A stretch of 64,000 nucleotides of DNA, from NCBI RefSeq assembly GCF_001458175.1, contig NZ_CYPW01000002.1, forward strand, positions 1 to 64,000, read 5' to 3'. Positions 17,363-26,815 of this stretch are shown here, one piece after another. The DNA comes from Shimia marina (lineage in GTDB: Bacteria > Pseudomonadota > Alphaproteobacteria > Rhodobacterales > Rhodobacteraceae). How positions within the stretch are numbered: the first letter of the stretch is position 1; each line of letters opens with the position of its first letter. The notes under the pieces were generated by a model. The model was not told where the DNA came from, did not search any database, and saw only the letters and a program-made list of their open reading frames with translations. The position numbers and the translations under genes were made by a program.

Positions 17363-19267
17363 ATGAGGCTTGTTCCGGTGACACAAGAACAGTCTATCTC
17401 CGCATCCGTGTACGGCATTGACCGCTGGGGCAAAGGTCTGGTGACCACGCTGCCAAACGGTGACGTTGCGCTCTGCGATCCAGCGCATCCTGACACCGCG
17501 CCCTTCAGCCTGCCCACGATCCTGCAAGATCTGCAACAACGCGGCATTGCAAGCCCGATGGTCCTGCGCATCAAGAGCTTTCTGGAAGCCGAAATCCGGA
17601 CGCTGAATGAAAGCTTTGCACGCGCCATTGCCAGCACCGGATATCAGGCCCCCTACCGCGGCGTGTTCCCGATCAAAGTGAACCAGCAGGCACAGGTGGT
17701 GGACCGCATCGTCGAATATGGTCGTCAGTACGACTATGGGCTGGAAGCAGGCTCCAAACCCGAACTGGTGATTGCTCTGGCGCATCGTCTGGCCAAAGAC
17801 GCGCTGATCGTCTGCAACGGTGTCAAAGATGCTGAGTTCATCCGCCTTGCCATCCTGTCGCGCCGGATTGGCTTCAACACTGTGATCGTGCTGGAAAGTC
17901 CCAAAGAGGCCGAAATCGTCATCGATGTGGCCCGCGAATTGGAGATGGAACCCCTGCTGGGCGTACGCGTCAAACTCACCAACCAAATCAGCGGTAAATG
18001 GCAAAGCAGCTCTGGGGACCGTTCTGCCTTTGGCATGAACACCGATCAGCTGATCCGCGTGGTCGACCGGCTGCGCGACGCGGGGCTGGTGCATTGTCTG
18101 AAACTCCAGCACTCCCATCTGGGCAGTCAGGTGCCTGACGTGAACGACGTGCGCCGCGCCGCAACTGAGGCCTGCCGCTATTTTACAGAACTCACCGCAC
18201 AGGGCGTGCCTCTCACCCATCTGGATCTGGGGGGCGGTCTTGGCGTGGACTACACCGGCGAAAAACGCGCCTCGGAAAACTCCATCAACTACTCTATCGC
18301 CGAATATGCCACCGCTGTGGTGGAAACCGTGGCGTACGCCATGGATGAAGCCAAAGTGGCCCATCCGGTACTGGTGACAGAAAGCGGCCGCGCGGTCTCG
18401 GCCACCTCTTCCATGCTGATCTTTGATGTCTTGGAAAGCACGCTCTATGACGCACCAGATGCCCCAGACGTTCAGCCAGAGGATCACCATCTGGTCTCAG
18501 ATCTGGCTGCCGTTTCCGGCTATTTGGTTGCTGATCGCGTGCAGGAATGCTGGAACGACGCGCGATTTTATCGTGATGAACTGCGGGCCCTGTTCCGTCG
18601 CGGCCATGTCGACCTGCGCCAGATGGCGCGGGCTGAACGCATCTATCTCAATCTGATGGCCCGCATCAAAGACATCGCTCGCAGCGCAGAGGCCAATGGT
18701 GATCTCGACAAAGAGCTGCAGAAAATTGCCGATGTCTACCACTGCAATTTCTCTGTGTTTCAATCCTTGCCAGATGTCTGGGCCATTGATCAGCTGCACC
18801 CGATTGTACCCCTGCAAATGCTTGATCAGGTGCCTGATCGCCGCGCGGTTCTCTCCGACATCACCTGTGACAGCGATGGCAAACTTGATCAGTTCATTCT
18901 GGACGGCGAAATTGCCCCCTCTCTGCCGGTGCATTCGCTGCCAGAAAATCAGCCCTATTATCTCGGGGTGTTTTTTGTCGGCGCCTATCAGGAAACACTG
19001 GGCGATCTGCACAACCTCTTTGGCGACACCAATGTGGTGACCATTGAGCTGCGCGCGGATGGCGGGTTTGACCTCCTGCATGAACAGGAAGGCGACACCA
19101 TCGCCGAAGTGCTGTCTTATGTGGAATATGACCCAGCCGACTGCCTCGCCGCCTTCCGCAAAATGGTGGATGAGGCGATCTCACAGGGCCACCTCGCCAG
19201 CAGTGCACGCAAAACCCTCATCGGCGCTTACCGCGACTCGATGAATGGCTATACTTACTTCGAATAA
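17363..19267 (+). CDS. speA: Biosynthetic arginine decarboxylase
   Basis: A 634-residue PLP enzyme of the alanine-racemase-fold group IV decarboxylases, converting arginine to agmatine. The PLP lysine lies in RGVFPIKVNQQ (about 92-102), followed by EAGSKPE, a His-containing HSHLGSQ, the glycine-rich LDLGGGLGVDY and a C-terminal CDSDGKLDQF carrying the active-site Cys. Length matches SpeA of other proteobacteria. ATG 17363 lacks a Shine-Dalgarno; GTG 17378 has GAGG nine bases upstream and may be the true start, five residues shorter. It leads the polyamine operon whose agmatinase comes three genes later. Confidence 0.95.
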   Translation: MRLVPVTQEQSISASVYGIDRWGKGLVTTLPNGDVALCDPAHPDTAPFSLPTILQDLQQRGIASPMVLRIKSFLEAEIRTLNESFARAIASTGYQAPYRGVFPIKVNQQAQVVDRIVEYGRQYDYGLEAGSKPELVIALAHRLAKDALIVCNGVKDAEFIRLAILSRRIGFNTVIVLESPKEAEIVIDVARELEMEPLLGVRVKLTNQISGKWQSSSGDRSAFGMNTDQLIRVVDRLRDAGLVHCLKLQHSHLGSQVPDVNDVRRAATEACRYFTELTAQGVPLTHLDLGGGLGVDYTGEKRASENSINYSIAEYATAVVETVAYAMDEAKVAHPVLVTESGRAVSATSSMLIFDVLESTLYDAPDAPDVQPEDHHLVSDLAAVSGYLVADRVQECWNDARFYRDELRALFRRGHVDLRQMARAERIYLNLMARIKDIARSAEANGDLDKELQKIADVYHCNFSVFQSLPDVWAIDQLHPIVPLQMLDQVPDRRAVLSDITCDSDGKLDQFILDGEIAPSLPVHSLPENQPYYLGVFFVGAYQETLGDLHNLFGDTNVVTIELRADGGFDLLHEQEGDTIAEVLSYVEYDPADCLAAFRKMVDEAISQGHLASSARKTLIGAYRDSMNGYTYFE

Positions 19268-19290
19268 CCCTCTTCAGTCAGGAGACGATC

Positions 19291-20502
19291 ATGGGAAAGA
19301 CACTTGTAGTCGGAGCGGGCGGCGTCAGCCACGCGGCGGTCCACAAAATGGCCATGAATGCCGAGATCTTCACGGAGATCACACTGGCCAGCCGCACCAA
19401 ATCCAAATGTGATGCCATCGCTGCCAGCGTCAAGGAACGCGTCGGCGTAGAGATCAAGACCGCGCAGCTGGATGCCATGGATGTGGCCGCCACCGTGGCG
19501 CTGATCAAAGAGACCGGCGCGGAAATTCTTGTGAACCTCGCGCTGCCATATCAGGATCTGAAACTGATGGACGCCTGCCTTGAGGCAGGGTGCCACTATC
19601 TCGATACGGCAAACTATGAGCCCGAGGATGAGGCGAAGTTTGAATACCACTGGCAGTGGGCCTATCAGGACAAATTCAAAGAAGCCGGCCTGACCGCCAT
19701 TCTCGGCTCCGGCTTTGATCCGGGCGTAACATCTGTCTTTGCCACATGGCTGAAGAAGCACAAGCTCGACACCATCCGTCAGATCGATGTGCTGGACGCC
19801 AATGGCGGCTCCAACGATCAGGCCTTTGCCACCAACTTCAACCCGGAAATCAACCTGCGCGAAGTCTTGCAAGAAGCCCGCCACTGGGAAAGCGGCGACT
19901 GGCAAACCACACCCGCCATGACCCATAAAGTCGAATTCGACTTCCCCGGCATTGGCCCCAAAAACATGTACCTCATGTATCATGAGGAGCTGGAAAGCCT
20001 CTCCACCCACTTCCCGGAAATTGAACGCGCCCGTTTCTGGATGACCTTCGGCGATGCCTATATCATGCACGCCAAAGTGCTGGAAAACGTCGGCATGACC
20101 CGCATTGATCCGGTGATGCACAACGGTCAGGAAATCATCCCGATCCAATTCCTGAAAACCCTGCTGCCCGATCCCGGCGATCTGGGGGAACAGACTAAGG
20201 GCAAAGCCTGCATCGGCGACATCGCCACAGGTCAGGCCAAAGATGGCTCCGGTGAGAAAACCTACTACATCTACAACATCTGCGACCATGAGGAGTGCTT
20301 TGCCGAGGTCGGCTCACAGGCCGTATCCTACACCACCGGCGTGCCTGCCATGATCGGTGCGGCGCAGGTTCTGAAAGGCAATTGGGTGAAACCCGGCGTC
20401 TGGAATATGGAGCAACTGGATCCCGATAATTTCATGGACATGCTCAATGACCACGGCCTGCCTTGGCAGGTGCATGAACTCGAAGGTCCCGTCAGCTTCT
20501 AA
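19291..20502 (+). CDS. Carboxynorspermidine synthase (saccharopine dehydrogenase-like)
   Basis: A 403-residue NAD(P)-dependent enzyme with an N-terminal Rossmann motif VVGAGGVSHAAVHK and the saccharopine-dehydrogenase fold. Enzymes of this family condense aspartate semialdehyde with putrescine (or diaminopropane) and reduce the imine to carboxyspermidine (or carboxynorspermidine). CAGGAG precedes the ATG, 23 bases after speA. The next gene is the matching decarboxylase, so the substrate assignment is well supported by context. This route replaces the S-adenosylmethionine-dependent spermidine synthase, and no speD or speE is seen. Confidence 0.92.
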   Translation: MGKTLVVGAGGVSHAAVHKMAMNAEIFTEITLASRTKSKCDAIAASVKERVGVEIKTAQLDAMDVAATVALIKETGAEILVNLALPYQDLKLMDACLEAGCHYLDTANYEPEDEAKFEYHWQWAYQDKFKEAGLTAILGSGFDPGVTSVFATWLKKHKLDTIRQIDVLDANGGSNDQAFATNFNPEINLREVLQEARHWESGDWQTTPAMTHKVEFDFPGIGPKNMYLMYHEELESLSTHFPEIERARFWMTFGDAYIMHAKVLENVGMTRIDPVMHNGQEIIPIQFLKTLLPDPGDLGEQTKGKACIGDIATGQAKDGSGEKTYYIYNICDHEECFAEVGSQAVSYTTGVPAMIGAAQVLKGNWVKPGVWNMEQLDPDNFMDMLNDHGLPWQVHELEGPVSF

Positions 20503-20540
20503 CTCTACGGCCTTCATTTGGCCAAAAATATCCCGGGGGT

Positions 20541-20559
20541 CCGGGGGCGGTGCCCCCGG
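20541..20559. repeat. GC-rich REP-like hairpin
   Basis: CCGGGGGC-GGT-GCCCCCGG is a perfect eight-base-pair stem between the carboxynorspermidine synthase and nspC, preceded by another CCCGGGGG block (20532-20539). It resembles REP-type hairpins found between genes in Rhodobacteraceae. With no T-run and transcription evidently continuing, it more likely tunes mRNA stability inside the operon than ends transcription. Confidence 0.55.
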
Positions 20560-20581
20560 CTCTCCTCTTTCGGAGCCTCCA

Positions 20582-21751
20582 ATGTCTGACATGATGCAAA
20601 CTCAAGCGGGAGACGCCGGTGCCTTTCGCCATTTTGATCTCAGCCGCGTACCCTCTCCCTGTTTTGTGGTGGACGCCGCCGCCATTGAACAAAACCTGCG
20701 CATACTCAAATCCGTTTCGGATCAGTCGGGGGCCCATATCCTGTCGGCTCTGAAAGCCTTCTCCATGTTCTCCCTGGCCCCTCTGGTGCGCCGATACCTC
20801 GGCGGCACCTGCGCCAGTGGCGTGTTTGAAGCCCGTCTGGGACGCGAGGAATATGGCGGAGAGGTCGCCACCTTTTGTGCCGGCTACAAAGACAGCGACA
20901 TTGACGAAATTTTGGCGCTGTCTGATCACATCATTTTCAACAGCCCCGCCCAGAAAGACCGTTTCCTTGCGAAAGCACAAGCCGCAAATGTCTCCGTCGG
21001 GCTGCGCATCAACCCTGAACACTCTGAGGGCGAAATCCCCAAATATGATCCCTGTGCCCCCTGCTCCCGCCTCGGCACGCCAGTGAGCCACCTCACCCCC
21101 GAAGTTCTCGAAGGTGTGGATGGTCTGCACATGCACACTTTGTGTGAGCAAGGCTTTGACCCGCTGGCACGCACATGGGCGGCGGTAGAGCCCAAACTGC
21201 GCCCCTATCTTGCAAATCTCAAATGGCTCAACTTCGGTGGCGGCCACCACATCACGCGGGCGGATTATGACCGCGCGGCGCTGATTTCTTTTATCAAAAA
21301 CATCCGCACAAGCTATGATCTGGAGGTCTATCTGGAGCCGGGCGAAGCGGTGGCGCTGGATGCAGGCATTCTGGTTGGCGAAATCCTCGATCTGCCCCGT
21401 AACGGCATGGATCTGGCGATCACCGATATCTCCGCCACCTGCCACATGCCAGATGTGATCGAAGCCCCCTATCGCCCTGCCCTGCTGGATGAGGCAGGCG
21501 CGGGGCACAGCTATCGCCTCGGCGGCCCCTCCTGCCTCGCGGGCGACGTGATTGGCGATTACACTTGGGCGCAACCACTTGCGATCGGGCAGCGCTTTGC
21601 CTTCCTCGATCAGGCGCATTACTCCATGGTGAAAACCAACACTTTCAACGGCGTGCCCCTGCCCGCCATTGCGCTGTGGAACAGCGAAACCAACGCGCTC
21701 ACCATGGTGCGCCAATTCGACTACACCGATTTTAAGGAGCGCCTGTCATGA
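20582..21751 (+). CDS. nspC: Carboxynorspermidine decarboxylase
   Basis: A 389-residue PLP enzyme of the same fold type as SpeA. The PLP lysine is in ILSALKAFSMF and later motifs include HMHTLCEQ, the phosphate-binding NFGGGHHI and the Cys-bearing CHMPDVIE. It removes the carboxylate to yield spermidine or norspermidine. The frame is open further upstream, but that part overlaps the previous gene and the REP-like hairpin. ATG 20582 with GGAG upstream gives the normal N-terminus. The stop overlaps the speB start as ATGA. Confidence 0.93.
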   Translation: MSDMMQTQAGDAGAFRHFDLSRVPSPCFVVDAAAIEQNLRILKSVSDQSGAHILSALKAFSMFSLAPLVRRYLGGTCASGVFEARLGREEYGGEVATFCAGYKDSDIDEILALSDHIIFNSPAQKDRFLAKAQAANVSVGLRINPEHSEGEIPKYDPCAPCSRLGTPVSHLTPEVLEGVDGLHMHTLCEQGFDPLARTWAAVEPKLRPYLANLKWLNFGGGHHITRADYDRAALISFIKNIRTSYDLEVYLEPGEAVALDAGILVGEILDLPRNGMDLAITDISATCHMPDVIEAPYRPALLDEAGAGHSYRLGGPSCLAGDVIGDYTWAQPLAIGQRFAFLDQAHYSMVKTNTFNGVPLPAIALWNSETNALTMVRQFDYTDFKERLS

Positions 21752-22596
21752 GCGTTTTTCTGGACAGTGAACTGACCGAGAGTGAGCGCAGCGAAAAGGC
21801 GCATTTTCACATTCTGCCAATGCCGCTGGAACGCACCGTGTCCTACGGTGCTGGCACGGGCGCAGGCCCTGCGGCCATTCTTGCGGCCTCCAATGAATTG
21901 GAGCGGCTCTGTAACGGCACAGAACCCTGTGCACAGGGCATTTATACTCACCCCGCCCTCCCCTGTGACGGGCCACTGCCCGATGTCATGGAACACCTTG
22001 CCAGCAAAACAGAAGCCATCGTGAAGGCCGGGAAGCTTCCCGTCACTTTGGGCGGGGAACATTCCCTCAGCTATGGTGCGGTGATGGGCGTGGCACGCGC
22101 CTTGGGACAACCCATCGGAATAGTGCAGATTGACGCCCATGCCGATCTGCGCATTGCCTATCAGGATGAAAAGCACTCCCACGCCTCTGTCATGCATCTG
22201 CTGGCCGAAGAAGGCGTGCGGTTGGCCCAGTTTGGTGTGCGGGCGCTTTGCACTCAGGAAGCAGAAAGCCGCGCCCGCAATGCCGTCTTTCATGTCGATG
22301 CCGAAGAGCTGGTCACCGGCAATATCCACGCGATAGATCTGCCAGAGGATTTCCCGGAGCTGATCTATGTGAGCTTTGATGTGGACGGCCTTGACCCAAG
22401 CCAGATGCCCGCCACGGGCACGCCAGTGCCCGGCGGGTTGAGCTACTATCAGGCGCTGCATCTGGTGGAGCACGCCCTCAAGGGGCGACGCTGCGTTGGT
22501 ATCGATGTGGTAGAGCTGGCCCCAAACGGCGATGAAACCTGGGATTTCACCGCCGCACAGATTGTCTACCGGCTAATGGCCGCGACTCTGTCCTGA
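21748..22596 (+). CDS. speB: Agmatinase
   Basis: A 282-residue ureohydrolase converting agmatine to putrescine and urea. All metal motifs are visible: GGEHSLSYG, DAHADLR (binuclear Mn site) and SFDVDGLDPSQMP, and VDVVELAPNGD closes the fold. AAGGAG precedes the ATG, which overlaps the nspC stop by four bases. With SpeA it makes putrescine, which the two preceding enzymes convert to spermidine, so the operon encodes the whole path from arginine. Confidence 0.94.
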   Translation: MSVFLDSELTESERSEKAHFHILPMPLERTVSYGAGTGAGPAAILAASNELERLCNGTEPCAQGIYTHPALPCDGPLPDVMEHLASKTEAIVKAGKLPVTLGGEHSLSYGAVMGVARALGQPIGIVQIDAHADLRIAYQDEKHSHASVMHLLAEEGVRLAQFGVRALCTQEAESRARNAVFHVDAEELVTGNIHAIDLPEDFPELIYVSFDVDGLDPSQMPATGTPVPGGLSYYQALHLVEHALKGRRCVGIDVVELAPNGDETWDFTAAQIVYRLMAATLS

Positions 22597-22608
22597 CCCT
22601 GCCTCTTC

Positions 22609-23502
22609 TTAGATGGCAAGCAGCGTGCCCGTGGCTTTGTGATCGCTTGGAGACACCCCAAACTTACGCGAGTATTCCCGGCTGAACTGGGTCGGGCTTT
22701 CATAGCCCACATCATAGGCGGCGGCCGCCACCGAACGTTGGCCAGCCGCCAGAAGACGCCGCGCCTCCATCAGGCGCAGCTCCTTTTGGTACTGTAGCGG
22801 TGTGGTAGATGTCACCGCCTTAAAATGTTCGTGAAATGCCGACAGGCTCATACCAGACTCTGCGGCCAAATCGGCCACGGGGATTTGGGACGTATAATTT
22901 GCACGAATGTAAGCAATGGTCTTTGAGATCCGGCTCGCGGCACTTTCATGGCGCAACAATTGCCGCAGCATACATCCATGGCGCGCACGCAAGAGCCTGA
23001 AATGAATTTCCTTCATCACCAAAGGAGCCAACGCCCGTGCCTCCAGAGGATCCTGTGACAGTTGATACAGCCGCATCACGGCATCGACCAACGCAGCGTC
23101 CCCCTTTTCCACGCGCATAGAGTGTAGGTCTTTCGCAGGCGCGCCAATACCGCCGATCTCATCATAGAGGCTCCGCGCCAGCGCCAAATCCAATTTGAGG
23201 GCAAGTGCCACATAAGGCGCCTGCGCGCTTGCCTGTATCACAGCGGACTCCACATGCACCGCGTGGCTCACCAAAAGTGTATCTCCTGCAGAATACCGCA
23301 ATACGCGCCCGCCAATCTGTGCCTCTTTGGTGCCCTGAAGCACCAGACACATCACCGGCTCATAAAACCCTGCTTTGCACGCACTCACCTCAGGATCCGC
23401 AAAGGCAAACAACCCATCCACGCCCGTCTGACAGCCAACGCCCAAAGCGTCTTCTGAAGCGACCAGATCAAAAACACTCTGCACAATATCTTTGGCAATC
23501 AT
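22609..23502 (-). CDS. AraC-family transcriptional regulator
   Basis: A 297-residue regulator with an N-terminal AraC_N-type cupin-like domain and a C-terminal double helix-turn-helix (VADLAAESGMSLSAFHEHFK, then AYDVGYESPTQFSREYSRKFG in two pieces). ATG 23502 has AAGGAG; a longer frame from 23568 lacks support. Its gene ends 12 bases from the speB stop but is transcribed away from iorAB, whose start is 415 bases off. AraC_N regulators commonly control an adjacent oxidoreductase, so control of iorAB is plausible. Confidence 0.9.
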   Translation of the reverse strand: MIAKDIVQSVFDLVASEDALGVGCQTGVDGLFAFADPEVSACKAGFYEPVMCLVLQGTKEAQIGGRVLRYSAGDTLLVSHAVHVESAVIQASAQAPYVALALKLDLALARSLYDEIGGIGAPAKDLHSMRVEKGDAALVDAVMRLYQLSQDPLEARALAPLVMKEIHFRLLRARHGCMLRQLLRHESAASRISKTIAYIRANYTSQIPVADLAAESGMSLSAFHEHFKAVTSTTPLQYQKELRLMEARRLLAAGQRSVAAAAYDVGYESPTQFSREYSRKFGVSPSDHKATGTLLAI

Positions 23503-23917
23503 CAGCGTCTCCTTTGCCCCAGAAATATAGGCCCCCAAGGCAAGAAGAGAATAGTCAAATCCCGGCACCCCGGAGGAATAGGCAGATCATTTGGAGAAAA
23601 AGGCAAGGGGCCCAGGCATCTCTGTGCTATTTTTAACAGGCAACAGGGCGGCAATAGCCGTGCACAGGAAACAGAAATCATCGCTCATGGCTGCCGGGTC
23701 TACCGCGTTCAGCCAAAACGGAAGCGCATGATAAGGGGAGATTTTCACATCCGTTGCCCACAGCGCGCCGTATCCTCGAAGAGCCTCCGTTGTGCGTACA
23801 GGGCACCGACGGGATCTCTGACACTTTCTGCCGCCCGACATGCTGCCTGATCTTTGAGCCAAATCAAAGTTCAAGGAAGACCAACTAAAAACTGAGCCAG
23901 AGGGAGACCTGATAGCT
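23503..23917. promoter_or_regulatory. Divergent control region between araC-type regulator and iorAB-like genes
   Basis: This 415-base gap carries the promoters of both divergent transcripts. CAAATCAAAGTTCAAGG (about 23862-23878) lies 40 to 55 bases before the iorA-like start and could contribute to activator binding. I see no convincing direct repeat for the AraC protein and no reading frame with family resemblance. Confidence 0.35.
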
Positions 23918-24382
23918 ATGGCAATCTCACTGAAATTGAACGGCAAGACCCATGAGGTCGAGGCCGAACCGGGCACCCCGCTGCTGTGGGTGATCCGCGA
24001 TGAGCTGAAACTGACCGGCACCAAGTTTGGCTGCGGCGTGGCCTCCTGCGGCGCCTGCACCGTGCATATGAACGGCGAACCTGTGCGCTCCTGCCAGACC
24101 TACATCGAAGATGTGGAAGACGCCGAAATCACCACCATCGAAAAGATGGAAGAAGACAAAGTCGGCGCAGCTGTGCAGCAGGCATGGCTGGAGCTTGACG
24201 TTGTGCAATGCGGCTACTGCCAGTCCGGCCAGATCATGAACGCCGTGGGCCTTCTGCGTGAAAACGCCAAGCCCACCGCCGAAGAGATCGACGATTACAT
24301 GTATGGCAACGCCTGCCGCTGTGCCACCTACCAGCGCATCCGCGCCGGTGTGCAGCGTGCAGCCAAAATTCTGGAGGCATAA
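23918..24382 (+). CDS. (2Fe-2S)-binding subunit of an IorAB-type aldehyde/isoquinoline oxidoreductase
   Basis: A 154-residue protein with a plant-ferredoxin-type cluster (GCGVASCGACTVH, plus a later Cys in RSCQT) and a second all-helical [2Fe-2S] domain (CGYCQSGQ and CRCATYQ). This is the small electron-transfer subunit of xanthine-oxidase-family enzymes. It is shorter than XdhA-type fusions, as in IorA. The molybdenum subunit starts four bases after its stop. Confidence 0.93.
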   Translation: MAISLKLNGKTHEVEAEPGTPLLWVIRDELKLTGTKFGCGVASCGACTVHMNGEPVRSCQTYIEDVEDAEITTIEKMEEDKVGAAVQQAWLELDVVQCGYCQSGQIMNAVGLLRENAKPTAEEIDDYMYGNACRCATYQRIRAGVQRAAKILEA

Positions 24383-24386
24383 GACA

Positions 24387-26573
24387 ATGACTGCTCATCT
24401 TTCTCGTCGCGGCTTTCTGAAATCCGCCGCCGCTGCAGGTGCCGCGCTTTATATCGGTGCAAATGCCAAAGGCGTTATGGCCGCTGCCAGCTCTGCGGAC
24501 GCAGCGCTCAACCCCTTTGTGAAAATCGGCGCAGATGGCCGTGCAATCGCGCTCATCAAACACGTCGAATTTGGCCAAGGCCCGGCCACCGGTCTGACCA
24601 CCCTGATCGCCGAAGAGCTTGGCGTGACCATGGATCAGATCACCTATGAGTTCGCGCCGTCTGATCCGCAGGTCTATAACAACCTGCTGTTTGGCCCCTT
24701 CCAGGGCACCGGCGGCTCCACCGCCATGGCCAACTCCTGGATGCAGTACCGCAACGCCGGTGCGGCTGCGCGCGAGATGCTGATCTCCGCCGCCGCCAAA
24801 GAATGGGGTGTGGATGCCGCCTCTCTGGACATCGTGGATGGCATGGTGACCGGTGGTGGCAACTCTGCTTCCATGGGCGATTTTGTCGCCGCTGCTGCCG
24901 AAATGGACGTGCCAGCGGAGCCACGCCTGCGCGACGCTTCTGAGTGGAAGCTCATCGGCAATGACGCGACCCGCCGTCTGGACAGCCCGATCAAGGTCAA
25001 CGGTCAGGCCCAATTCGCCATGGACGTGCATCTGGACAACCAGATGGTTGTGATGATCAAGCGCACCCCGCAAAAAGGCGGCGTTGTGGCGAGCTTTGAT
25101 GACAGCGCAGCCAAAGACGTCAAAGGCTTCATCATGGCGCAGGCCCTGCCCACCAAACACGGTGTGGCAGTCTACGCCGAAAACACCTGGGCGGCCATGC
25201 AGGCCCGCAACGCCATTGAGGTGGAGTGGGACAATTCCGCCGCTGAAAGCCGCTCCTCTGCGGAGATCAAAGACGAGATCATGGCGGCGCTGGATGCGGA
25301 ACCAACCTACAACGTCAACAAAGCAGATCGTGCGGCTGTGAAGGCGGCGGTCGATGGTGCCGCAACGGTGCTGGAAAAAACTTTCTACTTCCCGCTTCTG
25401 GCCCATGCGCCAATGGAACCGCTGAACTGCACCATCGAGCAGACCGCTGAGGGCAAAATCGTGCTCCATGACGGTGCGCAGATGCCAACGGGCCCACATA
25501 TGGCCTACCAGCAAATCTTTGAACTTCCCGCCGACAAAATCGAGATCAACAGCATGCTCGCCGGTGGTTCCTTTGGCCGTCGCGCAACCCCTGATGCCGA
25601 CTACCAGGTCGAAGCTGGCCTGGCCTTCATCATGACCGATCGCTCCCGCCCCGTGAAACTGGTCTGGGACCGCGAAGACGACATCCGCAGCGGCTACTAC
25701 CGTCCGGCTGTGGGTCATAAAGTGCGGGTCGGTCTGGATGAAAACGGCACAATCATTGGCTGGGATCATCAGGTCGCCGGCCAGTCGATCATGAAAGGCA
25801 CAGCTTTTGAGGCGATGGCTGTACATGAGGGCATCGACCATTCCACAGTCGAGGGCATCGCCGACAGCCCTTACACGATCCCAGGCCAATCTCTCGGCCT
25901 TACCGACACCAAGAAGGCAACAAGCGTTCTTTGGTGGCGCTCCGTGGGCCACACCCATACGGCTTATGTGATGGAAGTGATGATGGATCTGGCAGCGAAA
26001 GCCGCCGGTCAGGATCCGGTCGACTTCCGCCTGTCCTATCTGACCGGCGGTGGCGAGGCAGACCGCAAAGCCGCTGTGCTGAAACTGGCTGCAGAAAAAG
26101 CGGGCTGGGGTAACGCCCCCGCCGGTCACACCCAAGGCATCGCCGTGCACAAATCCTTCGGCTCCTATGTGGCAGAAGTGGTGGAAATTTCGGGCAACAA
26201 CGACGACGGCATCGTGATTGAGAAAGTCACCGCTGCTGTGGATTGCGGCATCGCCGTCAACCCGGACACCGTGCGCGCGCAGATCGAAGGCGGCATCGGC
26301 TACGGCATCGGCCACGCCATGCGCGACCAGATCACACTAGATGGCGGTGCAGTGGAGCAATCCAACTTCCCGGATTACGAGCCCCTGCGGATTTCCGACA
26401 TCAAGGAGATCGAAACCCACATCATCGCCTCGGCCGAAGCCCCCACCGGCATTGGTGAGCCCGGCACTCCGCCTTCCGCACCAGCGCTGGCCAACGCGAT
26501 TGCGGCACTCACCGATGACAGCCAGTTGATCGCAGAGCTGCCGATGGCAGAAGCTGGCGTTTACTTCGCATAA
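24387..26573 (+). CDS. Molybdopterin-binding subunit, IorB-like (xanthine dehydrogenase family)
   Basis: A 728-residue Tat-exported molybdenum hydroxylase subunit. The N-terminus reads LSRRGFLKSAAAAGAA, a twin-arginine signal. The protein has duplicated aldehyde-oxidase molybdopterin-binding domains with GGSFGRRA and a C-terminal catalytic-Glu region GIGEPGTPPSAP. It would oxidise an aldehyde or N-heterocycle in the periplasm, with electrons passing through the 2Fe-2S subunit. No cytochrome subunit or MoCo-insertion (XdhC-like) gene is adjacent. ATG 24387 is the right start because the upstream frame overlaps the small subunit. Confidence 0.92.
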   Translation: MTAHLSRRGFLKSAAAAGAALYIGANAKGVMAAASSADAALNPFVKIGADGRAIALIKHVEFGQGPATGLTTLIAEELGVTMDQITYEFAPSDPQVYNNLLFGPFQGTGGSTAMANSWMQYRNAGAAAREMLISAAAKEWGVDAASLDIVDGMVTGGGNSASMGDFVAAAAEMDVPAEPRLRDASEWKLIGNDATRRLDSPIKVNGQAQFAMDVHLDNQMVVMIKRTPQKGGVVASFDDSAAKDVKGFIMAQALPTKHGVAVYAENTWAAMQARNAIEVEWDNSAAESRSSAEIKDEIMAALDAEPTYNVNKADRAAVKAAVDGAATVLEKTFYFPLLAHAPMEPLNCTIEQTAEGKIVLHDGAQMPTGPHMAYQQIFELPADKIEINSMLAGGSFGRRATPDADYQVEAGLAFIMTDRSRPVKLVWDREDDIRSGYYRPAVGHKVRVGLDENGTIIGWDHQVAGQSIMKGTAFEAMAVHEGIDHSTVEGIADSPYTIPGQSLGLTDTKKATSVLWWRSVGHTHTAYVMEVMMDLAAKAAGQDPVDFRLSYLTGGGEADRKAAVLKLAAEKAGWGNAPAGHTQGIAVHKSFGSYVAEVVEISGNNDDGIVIEKVTAAVDCGIAVNPDTVRAQIEGGIGYGIGHAMRDQITLDGGAVEQSNFPDYEPLRISDIKEIETHIIASAEAPTGIGEPGTPPSAPALANAIAALTDDSQLIAELPMAEAGVYFA

Positions 26574-26579
26574 AGCTTT

Positions 26580-26609
26580 GCCGCACCCGGAGGTTTCTAC
26601 GGGTGCGGC
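26580..26609 (+). terminator. Hairpin terminator after the iorAB-like operon
   Basis: GCCGCACCC (26580-26588) pairs perfectly with GGGTGCGGC (26601-26609) around a 12-base loop, seven bases after the molybdenum subunit stop. The following sequence is pyrimidine-rich rather than a clean T-run, so termination may be partial. Confidence 0.6.
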
Positions 26610-26815
26610 ACATCTTCTCCGTCCCTTTCACGCCCACTTCAACTCACGCGAACCACCTTTCGCAACGTGCATCCCAATCCATAGATTTGTGAATAGTTTT
26701 GCCAACCTCGCCAAATTCGCGAGTTGTCTGGTGCCTCGAACTGACATAAACAATATACAGTCGAGCGCAAAAACTATTTCCAAATCAACAACAAACATAT
26801 GGGTTCGTGGGTCGC

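Noticed and set aside
24234-26315. Long open frame antisense to the molybdenum subunit
   Set aside because: It mirrors the GC-rich third-codon pattern of the real gene and has no domain or ribosome-binding site. Similar antisense frames over speA, nspC and the ankyrin gene were dropped for the same reason.
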